Notes: generated by a model not told the origin, from the sequence alone. A stretch of DNA of 64,000 nucleotides from Neobacillus bataviensis LMG 21833 (GCF_000307875.1 NZ_AJLS01000057.1:1-64000), one strand, 5' to 3'; counted from the stretch's first letter, positions 8,049-17,192 are shown. Program-made: numbers and translations.

Positions 8049-9023
8049 ATGCAAAAGAAAACAGTACGCAAGTATAAGCGTGGAGAAAGCACTGGCAGAA
8101 ATTCAAAGAAGATATTGGATGCTTTAACGCTAGATGAGATGTTCCATAAGTTTATGACATTTAAGAAAACAGAAGCACTAGCACCAAGAACAATCCAAGA
8201 GTACTATATACACTTTGAATATCTAAAAGAGTTTCTTGGTGATGATAGGACGAATGAAAATGTAACATTAGAGGATTTCCGTGGGTATATTGGTTATATG
8301 CTCCACGATAAACAACTATCACCAATGACCGTTAATATTAGAATAAGGACAATGAGGGCGTTCATTCGATTCTGTTATACTGAAGGATATATTGAGACAC
8401 CTATCTATGAGAATTTTAAACCAGTCAAAGCACCTGAGGATACACTGGAATCATTTACACAAGCAGAAATAAAGAAGCTACTTGGAGTTATAGATGAAGA
8501 ATTGTATACTGGATTTCGTGACAAAGTCATAGTATTTGTACTACTTGATACTATGGTTAGAATTTCTGAATTGGTATCCATGTAGCGGAGTAATGTCGAT
8601 TTAAAAAATGGGGTTATTAGACTTGAAGCTATGGGTACGAAAACGAGGAAAGCAAGAGAAGTACCAATTTCAACTAAAACCGCTAAGTTACTGAAAGAGT
8701 ATATTCAAGAGACCGAAGATTTTCGTGATGAATATTTATTCCTTACTTATGATGGACATCAAATGAATTATGCAACAGTTAGACTTAACTTAACGGATTA
8801 TGGTAAAAAGGCTGGGATCACTAACAAACGTGTTTCCCCCCATACATTCAGGCATACTGGTGCATTATTCTATATTATGAACGGTGGAGATCCATTTAGT
8901 TTGCAAAAGATTTTAGGGCATAGCGATATGAGTATGACACGAAAATACATTCAAATGACTGATACGGATGTTAGAAGACAACATAATTCATATTCACCAA
9001 TAAATAGCATATTCGGGAAATGA
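8049..9023 (+). pseudogene. Tyrosine recombinase/integrase with in-frame amber stop
   Basis: Two halves in the same frame (8049-8585 and 8586-9023) form one XerC/D-like integrase split by TAG at 8583-8585. The N-terminal half is a SAM-like core-binding domain (LAPRTIQEYYIHFEYLKEFL). The catalytic half shows the first Arg (MVRISELV), a Lys in the beta-hairpin (GTKTRKAREVPIS), HTFRHT, LGH and the nucleophile in TRKYIQMT. RSNVDL directly after the stop is normal integrase sequence, so a sense codon was probably mutated. The ribosome-binding site AGGGGG precedes the ATG at 8049. It stands next to the selC repeats that it presumably recognised. Confidence 0.85.
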
Positions 9024-9025
9024 TA

Positions 9026-9060
9026 AATAACCGTTCCATAAATTGGAGCGGTTATTATGT
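9026..9060 (+). terminator. Terminator after the integrase
   Basis: AATAACCGTTCC pairs with GGAGCGGTTATT (one G-T pair) around a 7-nt loop, followed shortly by TTTT. It begins three bases after the integrase stop. Confidence 0.7.
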
Positions 9061-9490
9061 TTTAAAAAAAAGGAAAAAAAGAGTGACTCAACCAGCAGCT
9101 CTTCAGATAAATTTATAAACATTGGTTATACATCATTCAACTTACCTTTAAAAAAATTCACGAAATTGTATCATTTCATTGATAACTTGGTCGACTGTCT
9201 TGAAGATAACAAAACATTGATTAGTTTTATCTTGCAACGGATTTAAATGTAGATATAAATGTTGCCATACTCCACTTCACGTAGAACTTCCTGGGTGTAG
9301 GCATTACAAAATTGCAATATGTACAATAAAAGCACCTCCCAAAATAATTACATTCAAATCATAACTTATTTGTAAAATGTTGTATTACTATAATTATGAA
9401 AAAAGAGTGAAATTTTGCCTCTCGACTCAGGTAAGAATGTTGAAAAGAGTAATATATTATTGGATAATTATAGTAAAAATAAATAGATTA
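9061..9490. other. Spacer without a supported gene
   Basis: AT-rich. An open stretch from 9043 to 9246 has no ribosome-binding site and starts inside the terminator hairpin. A promoter for the DUF4238 gene probably lies near 9440-9480. Confidence 0.3.
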
Positions 9491-9501
9491 AGGTGAGAAT
9501 A

Positions 9502-10617
9502 ATGGGGGAAAAAAGTAGACAACATTACGTTCCAAAGTTTTATCTAAGGAATTTTTCAGATAGTAAAAAGTCCATAGACACCTACAATATTGCCAACTCA
9601 AAATATATTCCAAACGCATCTATAAAGGATATGTGCCAAAAGCACAATTTTTATGGTTCTGATAAAAAAGTTGAAGATTTCTTAAATGTAGAAATTGAAG
9701 CTAAAGCTTCACCCATCATTAAAAATATTCTTGATACGAATAAATTCCCAAATGATTTAGAGGAATACATGCAACTTCTTATGTTTTTACTTGTTAGTGA
9801 AGCAAGAAATTTGAAAATGGCGGAATCAACTAACAATATGTTCGATTTTATAGCAAAAACAATGTTAAAGGAGCATCCTGATTTTAAAGAAATGGATTTA
9901 GACTCATTTAAAATGGAAGTGAAGGAACCTGCTAATCACAGTATAAAATTTGCTCTAGAAAGTACACCTTATGTTCTTGATTTAGAGCGGATCCTACTTG
10001 TAGAACAAACAGGAGCAAGGAGATTTATTACATCTGATAATCCTTTGGTTCGATATGATTCTTTTTACCTTAGTAAAAGGTACCTTGGTGGTTTTGGTTA
10101 TATGACAAGAGGATTGCAATTGTTTTTCCCAATTTCACCGAATAAATGTATATTGCTTTATGACAGTAAAGCGTATGACATTCCGGAAGTAAAAAATGGC
10201 ATCTTGACTTTAAGAAAAGCGAGAGATGTGGATCAATTAAATGAGCTCTTTTATTTAAACGCTTATAATAATGTGTTTTTTAATCAAAAAACCAAAAAAG
10301 ATTATATTGAAGGAATACATCAGAAGAACAAACGAATGCCGAGGATTAGTGAATTGGAAAGAGAAGTCGCATCCTTTAAATCAGTTGATTCGAATGGTGC
10401 GTTAGTTCATCTTAGTCAAAATAGGGTTACTAAGAAAATGAACTTTTCTTGGATTAAAAGCTCACAATTTGCCAATAGCCTACAAATTCCAGCTCATATG
10501 GGTGGTCTTAATAGAATGGAATCACCATTTATTAGACAATTTATAGAGGAACAAAGGACTAAGTTCGCCAAGGAAAGACAGCCATCAGCAGGTAAATACT
10601 TTAGAGAAGAAAGATAG
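9502..10617 (+). CDS. DUF4238-domain protein
   Basis: The N-terminal pattern QHYVPKFYLRNF...IDTYN is the signature of DUF4238, a family of unknown biochemical role frequent in accessory and defence regions. A second conserved block, RFITSDNPLV, follows near residue 175, then FFPISPNKCILLYD. The length (about 371 aa) is normal. I chose the ATG at 9502 because AAGGTGAG ends 4 nt upstream. The HEPN-like gene follows after about 70 bp and may be its partner. No catalytic residues can be assigned with confidence. Confidence 0.7.
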   Translation: MGEKSRQHYVPKFYLRNFSDSKKSIDTYNIANSKYIPNASIKDMCQKHNFYGSDKKVEDFLNVEIEAKASPIIKNILDTNKFPNDLEEYMQLLMFLLVSEARNLKMAESTNNMFDFIAKTMLKEHPDFKEMDLDSFKMEVKEPANHSIKFALESTPYVLDLERILLVEQTGARRFITSDNPLVRYDSFYLSKRYLGGFGYMTRGLQLFFPISPNKCILLYDSKAYDIPEVKNGILTLRKARDVDQLNELFYLNAYNNVFFNQKTKKDYIEGIHQKNKRMPRISELEREVASFKSVDSNGALVHLSQNRVTKKMNFSWIKSSQFANSLQIPAHMGGLNRMESPFIRQFIEEQRTKFAKERQPSAGKYFREER

Positions 10618-10686
10618 GGGTTTGTTAAAACATTCATAGCTTAATTGCCAAAAACAATAAAAGTTTTACTTATGAGGTGGATTATT

Positions 10687-11307
10687 TTGGGTGACATCCT
10701 TAGGACAGATGAATTAGAAAATGCAATTGATTTCTTAGAGAAAGCAACTTATCACTTCAATAACAAAGAGGATAGTTACTGGTTTAAATGGCTTATGTTT
10801 TCGCTACATGGAGCTCTTTATGGCTTTGGTGTTTGTGCGGTTAAAGGTACTAGCACTGAAAGAGTATTAGAAATGAAATTAGGAGAAAAGAAATTTGAGC
10901 AAAAGAAACAAGAAACTGTAGAGTATTATAGAAATATAGGGTTCGAAGTAAAAGATGATAAATTATTAGATAGTACTGTTTGGTATAATCAAAGTCAACT
11001 CCTAAATATATGGCTTATATTGAAATACTGTCAGGATGAATCTTACATGACGCAACGATTGGATAGTAAAGTCCTGAAAATTACAGAACTACAACAAGAA
11101 GCTATAGATAAAATGATATTATATAGAAATGATTTTGCTCATTTTAAACCAAAAGGATTATCTGTGATAACAGAGGGTGCAGATTGGATTGTTAATGAAG
11201 TGATTGTTGTAATTAAATTTCTTGCTTTGGAATCAAATAATGTTAATTACTTTAAAGAAGCGAATAAGGTAAAAGTAATACAACTTTTCGAACAATTTTT
11301 GAGATAG
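10687..11307 (+). CDS. HEPN-like RX4H protein
   Basis: A 206-residue helical protein whose C-terminal half carries R147-N-D-F-A-H152, the RX4-6H active-site pattern of HEPN RNases, in a helix (DKMILYRNDFAHFKPKG). Such proteins are commonly toxins or abortive-infection effectors. The TTG at 10687 is preferred because TGAGGTGG lies 8 nt upstream. It follows the DUF4238 gene in the same direction. The family is not recognised beyond the HEPN motif, and the nuclease role is inference. Confidence 0.55.
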   Translation: MGDILRTDELENAIDFLEKATYHFNNKEDSYWFKWLMFSLHGALYGFGVCAVKGTSTERVLEMKLGEKKFEQKKQETVEYYRNIGFEVKDDKLLDSTVWYNQSQLLNIWLILKYCQDESYMTQRLDSKVLKITELQQEAIDKMILYRNDFAHFKPKGLSVITEGADWIVNEVIVVIKFLALESNNVNYFKEANKVKVIQLFEQFLR

Positions 11308-11370
11308 CAGGAATATCCTTCCTTTTACTTGAATTATATTAGTGATATTCGGGGAAAGGAGGGGTGAGTG

Positions 11371-11595
11371 TTGAATAAGGAAGAACTAAGGTTAAGTATT
11401 CTTAGACAACTGGGGGATGGAAAGCAACCTAAACATGAAGATTATAATGTAGATGAAGAGTTATGGAGAAGTACAGCATCGTTTTTAAAAGATGAAGGGT
11501 ATATAAAAAACATAACAATATCTAAAAATACTAAGTACATGTTTGCAGAGTTAACTCAAGATGGAGAAGAATATTTAAAAGAAAAATCTATTTAA
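11371..11595 (+). CDS. YjcQ-like small winged-helix protein
   Basis: A 74-residue protein (NKEELRLSILRQLGDGKQP...ASFLKDEGYIKNI...AELTQDGEEYLKE) with the layout of the YjcQ family: an N-terminal helix pair, a second helix ending in a G-Y, and a terminal ELT..GE.YL motif. These are phage/prophage-linked putative DNA-binding proteins. A strong ribosome-binding site (AGGAGGGG) precedes GTG 11368/TTG 11371. A terminator follows 12 bp after the stop. Confidence 0.65.
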   Translation: MNKEELRLSILRQLGDGKQPKHEDYNVDEELWRSTASFLKDEGYIKNITISKNTKYMFAELTQDGEEYLKEKSI

Positions 11596-11607
11596 AAAGA
11601 TTGTATG

Positions 11608-11635
11608 AAGGCATCTCTTCGAGGGGGTGCCTTTT
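11608..11635 (+). terminator. Rho-independent terminator
   Basis: AAGGCATC and GGTGCCTT form the stem around CTTCGA, followed by TT. It terminates the YjcQ-like gene. Confidence 0.7.
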
Positions 11636-11956
11636 GGATGCAGTGAGATGGATAAATACCCTTTCAAAACTTAATTTCGTCTTAGAGGCTCTTATCTGCA
11701 TAATGTATCTTTCAAGTTTCGAAATAAAATCTCACATTTCGGGAAAAAACTTTTGTGACCGAAGTTCGATGCGTGGTGCCCTGAAAGAAGAAGTATTTCT
11801 CAAATATTCTAGGGGGGGATGAACAGAAATGATTAAGGTTCCGTGACTTATTATGTTTTTGTTATTGATGTCGACCTTCTTTTAGGTCCCTCACTATAAA
11901 TGATTCTATATTTCCGTTTCCTCTTAAGTACAAAAAAAGAGCATGATTGCCCTAAT

Positions 11957-12226
11957 TTAAATTAAATATTCCGTAACATCTAGATCGGCTATCCGACCCC
12001 TTTTAAAATAAAATTTTCTGCCTTTTTCAATTATGTCAATATGCCAATGAAAGCGATTGTTAGCATGTGATGTACGCAAGAACTCTATATTTTTTTCAAA
12101 TTCATGCATTAAGGGTTCCTGTTGTTCTTCAACATATCCATAATCCAATAGTATATTTGGATCTTTTTCATACCAGTCCAATTCTGATTGGTTAGTCGAA
12201 TAATAACCATTGAATTTATAGAACAT
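11957..12226 (-). CDS. Small hypothetical protein
   Basis: An 89-residue acidic/aromatic protein on the minus strand (MFYKFNGYYSTNQSELDWYEKDP...). No domain is recognised. The start is weakly supported, since only a modest purine-rich stretch precedes the ATG. It lies between the YjcQ-like gene and the second MazG module, transcribed convergently with the former and divergently from the latter. Confidence 0.4.
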   Translation of the reverse strand: MFYKFNGYYSTNQSELDWYEKDPNILLDYGYVEEQQEPLMHEFEKNIEFLRTSHANNRFHWHIDIIEKGRKFYFKRGRIADLDVTEYLI

Positions 12227-12319
12227 ATTTCTCTATCTCACTAACTTATTATTTAATTCCATATTATAACATTATGCTATACTTAAATAAGAATTATTAA
12301 GGAACTTTTAGGAGTGTTG

Positions 12320-12652
12320 ATGTTGGACCATATAATTGCCAAAATTATCGAGTTTCGAAACGAAAGAGATTGGAAGCAATACCATAATCCAAAAGATCTG
12401 GCGATTTCTATTTCACTTGAAGCAAGTGAACTATTAGAAAATTTCCAATGGAGAGGTAGTGAAGAAGCAGTTAGTGAAAAGATTGGAAATATTAAGGATG
12501 AATTAGCAGATGTGCTAATCTATTCTTTGCTACTAGCAAATGAGCTAGACCTTGATATCCAGCAGATAGTTGAAAGTAAAATTGAAAAAAACAAAGTAAA
12601 GTACCCTGTAGAAAAGGCTTACGGTAACAAAACCAAATATACTGAATTATAG
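12320..12652 (+). CDS. MazG-like nucleotide pyrophosphohydrolase, second copy
   Basis: A paralogue of the gene at 1353, sharing FRNERDWKQYHN, the motif DLAISISLEASELLENFQW and KDELADVLIYSLLLA with the E/D metal ligands. TAGGAG lies 5 nt before the ATG at 12320. It heads a module of MazG, HNH nuclease and DUF2075 helicase that parallels the pair at 1353-3514. Spacing to the HNH gene is 12 bp with its own ribosome-binding site, so they are probably one operon. The substrate is unknown; house-cleaning or phage nucleotide depletion are both possible. Confidence 0.85.
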   Translation: MLDHIIAKIIEFRNERDWKQYHNPKDLAISISLEASELLENFQWRGSEEAVSEKIGNIKDELADVLIYSLLLANELDLDIQQIVESKIEKNKVKYPVEKAYGNKTKYTEL

Positions 12653-12664
12653 GAGTGAGAATAA

Positions 12665-13632
12665 ATGAGTAGAGTAATACTTCAACCAACTGGAAATAAA
12701 GATGCTAGAGAACACTATGTTGATACTCTTTTAGCACCTGTACGTATCTCAAGAATAAAACCCTTTGTAACACAAGCGGAATTTGACCATTTGTCAGAAA
12801 TTTATCCTAACGGGGAAGTACCAACATGGGGAGTTACAACAGGAGTAAAAATGTAAATGCTAATAAATGGGACAGAATACAGCCAGCAGATATAACGTTT
12901 TTCTCAGCCAACAGAACCCTGTACTCTTATGGATTTGTAACATATAAGATTCACAATAAATCTTTAGCTGAGGAACTTTGGGGTTATAATTCAAAAGGAG
13001 AAACATGGGAATATATCTATTTTCTTGATGAAATCAGAGAACACACTATTCCAATTGCTCTGTTCAATGACATCGTAGGTTATTCAGAGAATTACATGAT
13101 ACAGTGTTTTACGGTACTTGATGAGGATAAGAGTAATGCTCTTTTAACCTACTTTGATTTAGAAAGTGAGACTGCTATTCAGCCTGTTAGTCAGGATAAA
13201 TATAAGGAAAATATTGACAGTTTCAAAGTAGAGGATCTAGATATTGAGGGCAAATCAAAAAATAGAGCTGAACAAAGCTTTCTACGAAAGACACTCTTCG
13301 GAAATAAAACAATTGAAGCATGTGGCATATGCGGGAAAGAATATCCGATTTCGTTCTTAGTAGCATCTCACATTAAGAAAAGATCGTTTTGTACAAATGA
13401 GGAAAAACTCGATTATAACAACATAGTAATGCCTATGTGTAAGTTTGGTTGTGATGATTTGTTTGAAAAGGGATATATCTCTGTTGCAAATAGGAAAGTG
13501 TTAGTTAATAAAAAGGTAGCAACTGAACCTCTGAATAGCTATCTTAATAGTATTAAAGGTAAAGACTGTGAATCTTGGAATAACAGTACCGAAATATTCT
13601 TTGAATGGCATCGTAACCATCACTCTATTTAA
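12665..13632 (+). pseudogene. HNH endonuclease, single-base frameshift
   Basis: Two frames make one protein. The first 63 codons (12665-12856) end in ...TTGVKM, and the rest continues from about 12845 in another frame as VNANKWDRIQPADI. Adding one A to the A5 run at about 12847-12851 restores a continuous protein. The C-terminal part is an HNH_2-like nuclease: ACGICGKEYP (CxxC), VASHIKKRSF (His), then NNIVMPMCKFGCDDLFEKG. AGGAGTGAG precedes the ATG. It could be a real null allele, a sequencing error in the A run, or slippage. The nuclease call is confident; the functional state is not. Confidence 0.75.
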
Positions 13633-13720
13633 GCTGATTTTAGTAATTTGTTGTTTATTTAATTTAATAAGACAAAATAACTGGGTAATATTTTCCTTAA
13701 ATCCATTGAAAGGATAGAGA

Positions 13721-15205
13721 ATGTTGAAATCTGTAAACTTATTATCATTAGTAAACGCAGCTAACGATTTATCATCTGTCGTTTATAAAATGTATAAAGA
13801 AAATTTTAGAATCAAGTTAAAAGAAAATGAAATAAAGGATATAGAGTCTCTTGTAAATCAACTTAATACTCACTCTCGTAATCCCTATATTTATGATGGA
13901 TATTATAGCGGTTACACTATAGGTCAGATAAGTAAGGAATTTGACCTCTTAAGGTTCGGTTTATCCAACATAATTAATATTGAACTTAAAACAGAAAACA
14001 CAGGAGACAGAATGAAGGAGCAACTTCTTAAAAATAAATACTACCTGAGTTTTATTGGGAAAGAGGTAATAAGTTTTACTTTTGTTGCAGAGGAAGAAAA
14101 GCTATATTATATAGACGATAATGAAAATCTCATAGAAACAGACTTTCCTTTTTTAATTTCTAATTTGCTCGAACAGGAATTGGAGTCTATTGATGATATT
14201 GACAAAATGTTTGACCCATCAAACTATTTGGTCTCGCCATTTAATTCAACAGAGGCTTTTTTGGAAGGTAGATATTTTTTAACTGATCATCAAGTAAATA
14301 TAAAGAAAGAGATTTTAAGTTTAAGCAACTTTAATGCACCTTGTTACATTTCAATTGAAGGTTCTGCGGGGACTGGTAAAACACTTCTAACTTATGATAT
14401 TGCAAAGGAATATATTAATGATTCAAAGAAGGTGCTAATTTTTCATTGTGGGAGACTTAATAGTGGTCATCATAAACTACGTGATAATTATTCATGGGAA
14501 GTTTCAAACATAAAATACCACGAATCATTTACTTTAAGTATGTATGACCTAATAATAATTGATGAAGTTCAGAGGGTATTTATTAATCAGATTGAGAAGT
14601 TTTTAAACAATGTGAAAAGTACTAATGCTAAATGTATTTTCTCTTATGACTCTCAGCAATGTCTTGCCAGGTGGGAGATAGATTGGAATATACCTCAATT
14701 TATTAAAGATCAAGTCTCACCTCATCATTTTAAGCTGTCCGAAAAAATTAGAACAAACAAAGAAATAGCAGCGTTCATAAAAAATTTATTTGACCTATCT
14801 AAAAGAAATCCTAACCAAGACTATACTAATGTTAATGTTCAATATTTCTCGGATTATATAGATGCTAGGAAGTATATGGACGTGCTGAGATATAATGGAT
14901 GGAAAATGATTAATTACACACCTTCTCAATATACTAGATATCCATATGAAGATTACAAAAGCAGTTCAGAAGATACCGCACATCTTGTCGTTGGACAAGA
15001 GTTTGATAATGTAATTGCAGTCATAGATCAATATTTTTATTATGCGGAAAATGGAAAATTATCTACTCGTGGTTACCCGTTAAAACCATATTATCATCCA
15101 ACTAAAATGCTTTATCAGATAGTAACTAGGACTAGAAAAAAACTTACTGTCATTATCATTAAAAATGAAGCTGTACTTAATGAATGTCTCAAAATATTGA
15201 AGTGA
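13721..15205 (+). CDS. DUF2075 helicase with N-terminal nuclease-like domain
   Basis: 494 residues. The N-terminal 170 residues contain a D....IIxIELK motif (E88-L-K90) followed by the LLKNKYYLSF pattern, consistent with a divergent PD-(D/E)XK nuclease. The P-loop helicase has Walker A GSAGTGKT at 214-221, Walker B IIIDEVQR (D281-E282), a KLSEKIRTNKEIAAF stretch and a late VVGQEFDNV motif. This gene is the functional counterpart of 1664-3514, again downstream of a MazG gene. GAAAGGATAG precedes the ATG. The N-terminal nuclease part is less certain than the helicase. Confidence 0.75.
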   Translation: MLKSVNLLSLVNAANDLSSVVYKMYKENFRIKLKENEIKDIESLVNQLNTHSRNPYIYDGYYSGYTIGQISKEFDLLRFGLSNIINIELKTENTGDRMKEQLLKNKYYLSFIGKEVISFTFVAEEEKLYYIDDNENLIETDFPFLISNLLEQELESIDDIDKMFDPSNYLVSPFNSTEAFLEGRYFLTDHQVNIKKEILSLSNFNAPCYISIEGSAGTGKTLLTYDIAKEYINDSKKVLIFHCGRLNSGHHKLRDNYSWEVSNIKYHESFTLSMYDLIIIDEVQRVFINQIEKFLNNVKSTNAKCIFSYDSQQCLARWEIDWNIPQFIKDQVSPHHFKLSEKIRTNKEIAAFIKNLFDLSKRNPNQDYTNVNVQYFSDYIDARKYMDVLRYNGWKMINYTPSQYTRYPYEDYKSSSEDTAHLVVGQEFDNVIAVIDQYFYYAENGKLSTRGYPLKPYYHPTKMLYQIVTRTRKKLTVIIIKNEAVLNECLKILK

Positions 15206-15375
15206 AACTAACTAATTTTGTTAGTGAGGAACAATGTAAATTTCTGATGGAAAGCAATCTGATGAACAAATTTTCATTTCGGAATTTTTTGTCACCTGAC
15301 TTGGAGGCGTGGTATTCACTCATTCAGTCAAAATTATACAAGAGAAGGGGGGAGATTCCGGGAAATATCACTTAA

Positions 15376-15608
15376 AAAAATTTGAACAGCTAGTGCTAAG
15401 CACTGCTTCACTTTAGCTTGAGAACTTCCTACACAGAGTTACTCAACTGTTTAACAGATTTTTTACAGTAATAGCACTGAAAGATTCATCGTTGGCCCCT
15501 AAAGTTAAGAAACCCCTCATAATGAAAAATATTAAACTTAGCAGAACTGAAGCAACGGCGTCAATAAAGTTTCATTCACGTTTTGTTACTTTTTTTAAAA
15601 AAATAATA
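15376..15608. other. Spacer without a supported gene
   Basis: About 230 bp between the DUF2075 gene and the structured RNA. No coding frame is convincing. Confidence 0.3.
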
Positions 15609-15615
15609 GAAATAG

Positions 15616-15644
15616 TTTACAATTTTTATATTATTTAGTATTAT
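15616..15644 (+). promoter_or_regulatory. Sigma-A-type promoter of the RNA/HEPN unit
   Basis: TTTACA at 15616-15621 and TATTAT at 15639-15644 are 17 bp apart. Transcription would start at about 15650, almost exactly at the first base of the long inverted repeat. Confidence 0.6.
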
Positions 15645-15646
15645 AG

Positions 15647-15751
15647 AAATACACCATTCGAGGTCGTGTAAGATGCCTGCCTTCAAAAGTGCCTAAGTGC
15701 ACTCCTAAAAGCAGGAGACGCACGTATCCACCCGTGCCGAATGGTGTATTT
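15647..15751 (+). ncRNA. Structured leader/candidate small RNA upstream of HEPN gene
   Basis: Perfect 14-bp outer arms, AAATACACCATTCG (15647-15660) and CGAATGGTGTATTT (15738-15751), enclose about 77 nt. Inside are nested complementary pairs: CGTG/CACG (15665 and 15721), CCTGC/GCAGG, and AGTGC/GCACT. The outer arm is followed by T-rich sequence (TTTATTTTTT), so it can act as a terminator. A promoter places the transcript start at the left arm. The arrangement promoter - structured RNA - terminator - HEPN gene resembles RNA-antitoxin loci. That function is inference; an attenuator is the main alternative. Confidence 0.6.
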
Positions 15752-15772
15752 TTATTTTTTGGGGATGAAAAT

Positions 15773-16666
15773 ATGACTAATTTAATTATTAATACTACTA
15801 GAGCTAGAAAAGATTATAAACAATTAATTGGACAAACTAATCACTTCCTAATTACAATACTGGTTGGTTTGGATGGTATAAATACTGGAAGAGTTAGTTT
15901 AAATCCGAGTTTTAGTACTAGCTGGAACCCCCAAAACATGCAAACATCTGCTTTAAGGAGTCGCCATTTTGCAATCAAAGCTACTCTTGCGTGGTGTGTG
16001 GATGCTTTAGATGGTTACTTTGTAATGGCATGTGAAGAACCAGACATAGTACAAGATTCCACCTTGATTCATACAAGTTTGAATGAAAAAAGTATTTTTA
16101 GAAAATTTAAGGCTTTTAATAATAAATACAGCGCAAACCTCCATACTGTGTCTGTAGAAGCTGCGTTAATAGAAGTTGCCATTACGTGGCGCAATCGTTT
16201 GATTCATTTTAATTCTGATAATTCAATCTCAGCAACTAAGAGAAGCTTCTTAATCCGCCAGAAATCATATATTCAAACGAATTATCAAGGTCTTGATATA
16301 GAGGTTTTACTTGATAATTATGATGGTTACAAAAATCCTCCCCGGTTTAAGGAAGTAACTGCCCTTATTCGTGCTATACATAAATACGTTGAAGTACTCG
16401 ATGCAGCTATAATCGGCAATATTAATTATAATAATTATGCCCATGCGATTATTAAACATTATTTAAATGAAGACAATGGCCAATTAAAGGATAAGCGAAT
16501 TAATGGGATCTGGTCTAGGGATATTGATACAACAAAAAGAAAAATCATTAACATTCTAAAAGGTTATGGTTTTGAAGAAGTTGTGCAGAACACAAGGCTA
16601 TCAATTAATAATACTAACAATTTAGTCACTTTGGATGTAAAAAGCGCAAGGAGCGTTTTCAATTAA
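15773..16666 (+). CDS. HEPN-like protein with RX4H, behind structured RNA
   Basis: 297 residues from the ATG at 15773, which follows GGGGATG. An upstream GTG at 15689 would put coding sequence inside the hairpin and is rejected. The protein is helical, and R140-N-R-L-I-H145 (ITWRNRLIHFNSDN) matches the HEPN RNase motif. The N-terminal half contains an RHFAIKATLAWCVDALDGY helix typical of HEPN-type bundles. A terminator follows about 40 bp after the stop. I do not recognise a named family, and it does not show Abi_2/AbiF signatures. A toxin or abortive-infection effector is the likely role. Confidence 0.6.
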   Translation: MTNLIINTTRARKDYKQLIGQTNHFLITILVGLDGINTGRVSLNPSFSTSWNPQNMQTSALRSRHFAIKATLAWCVDALDGYFVMACEEPDIVQDSTLIHTSLNEKSIFRKFKAFNNKYSANLHTVSVEAALIEVAITWRNRLIHFNSDNSISATKRSFLIRQKSYIQTNYQGLDIEVLLDNYDGYKNPPRFKEVTALIRAIHKYVEVLDAAIIGNINYNNYAHAIIKHYLNEDNGQLKDKRINGIWSRDIDTTKRKIINILKGYGFEEVVQNTRLSINNTNNLVTLDVKSARSVFN

Positions 16667-16705
16667 TATTGTTTCATCGACCTTAATTTAATGAATGCTT
16701 CAATG

Positions 16706-16731
16706 GACACCTAGTAATAGGTGTCATTTTT
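16706..16731 (+). terminator. Terminator of the HEPN unit
   Basis: GACACCT and AGGTGTC pair around AGTAAT, followed by ATTTTT. Confidence 0.75.
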
Positions 16732-16827
16732 ATTAAATGTCTAAATCTTTTACATTGGTTTCACAAAATTGTCGAAAGGTGTATCTCTTCTGTTGACGAA
16801 TTGGTTGATGCAAGGAGGGATTTTATC

Positions 16828-17124
16828 GTGAAAATTTTAACAGTACCAAGTGCAAAAGAAGAAATAAGACGGCTACAATACTTTGTTAATCTTGTTGAAA
16901 CCTATGAGGCAGACAGTTTGGAAAAATGGATCGTGAAAGAATACGCGTACACCAGTAGCATTAAAGAAGTAGTTATTCGTGGAAACAAAAGAGGATTGAA
17001 ATCAAACGGTGTTGAGCTAGAACATGAGTTTGTGAAAAATGTTATTGCTGCTAAACCAAAGGATGAACTCCATCGGCTAGTAAGAGCTAATTATAGGCTT
17101 AGAATCAAATCTAATAAAAGATAG
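16828..17124 (+). CDS. Hypothetical protein, 98 aa
   Basis: A GTG start at 16828 follows AAGGAGGG by 8 nt, a very strong signal, so I start here and not at the upstream in-frame TTG. The product is charged and helical (SAKEEIRRLQYFVNLVETYE...LEKWIVKEYAYT) and ends in a basic tail. No domain is recognised. It reads like a regulatory or phage-linked small protein. A convergent terminator follows. Confidence 0.6.
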   Translation: MKILTVPSAKEEIRRLQYFVNLVETYEADSLEKWIVKEYAYTSSIKEVVIRGNKRGLKSNGVELEHEFVKNVIAAKPKDELHRLVRANYRLRIKSNKR

Positions 17125-17192
17125 ATAGTATGACCAATGGTGTATTTGGCAATTAAGAAATGCTATAAATGGCAGTATCTTTTTTGCATGAA

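Noticed and set aside
9043-9246. 67-codon open frame after the integrase
   Set aside because: Starts within the integrase terminator without a ribosome-binding site. Low-complexity Lys/Ser start.
11601-11822. 73-codon plus-strand open frame
   Set aside because: Starts inside the terminator of the YjcQ-like gene, with Cys/Arg-rich non-protein-like content.
12840-12860. Programmed -1 frameshift in the HNH gene
   Set aside because: The A run is only five long and no stimulatory hairpin or internal Shine-Dalgarno is evident. Mutation or sequencing error is simpler.
15184-15375. 63-codon open frame overlapping the end of the second DUF2075 gene
   Set aside because: No ribosome-binding site, begins inside the helicase gene, and no recognisable protein pattern. 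Not annotated as a gene.
15689-15772. Upstream GTG extension of the HEPN gene
   Set aside because: It would be translated from inside the long hairpin. The ATG at 15773 has its own GGGGATG signal.
15647-16666. AbiF-type toxin with its known RNA motif
   Set aside because: The protein lacks the Abi_2 signatures, and the RNA does not obviously match that motif. Kept as a separate, unnamed HEPN/RNA unit.
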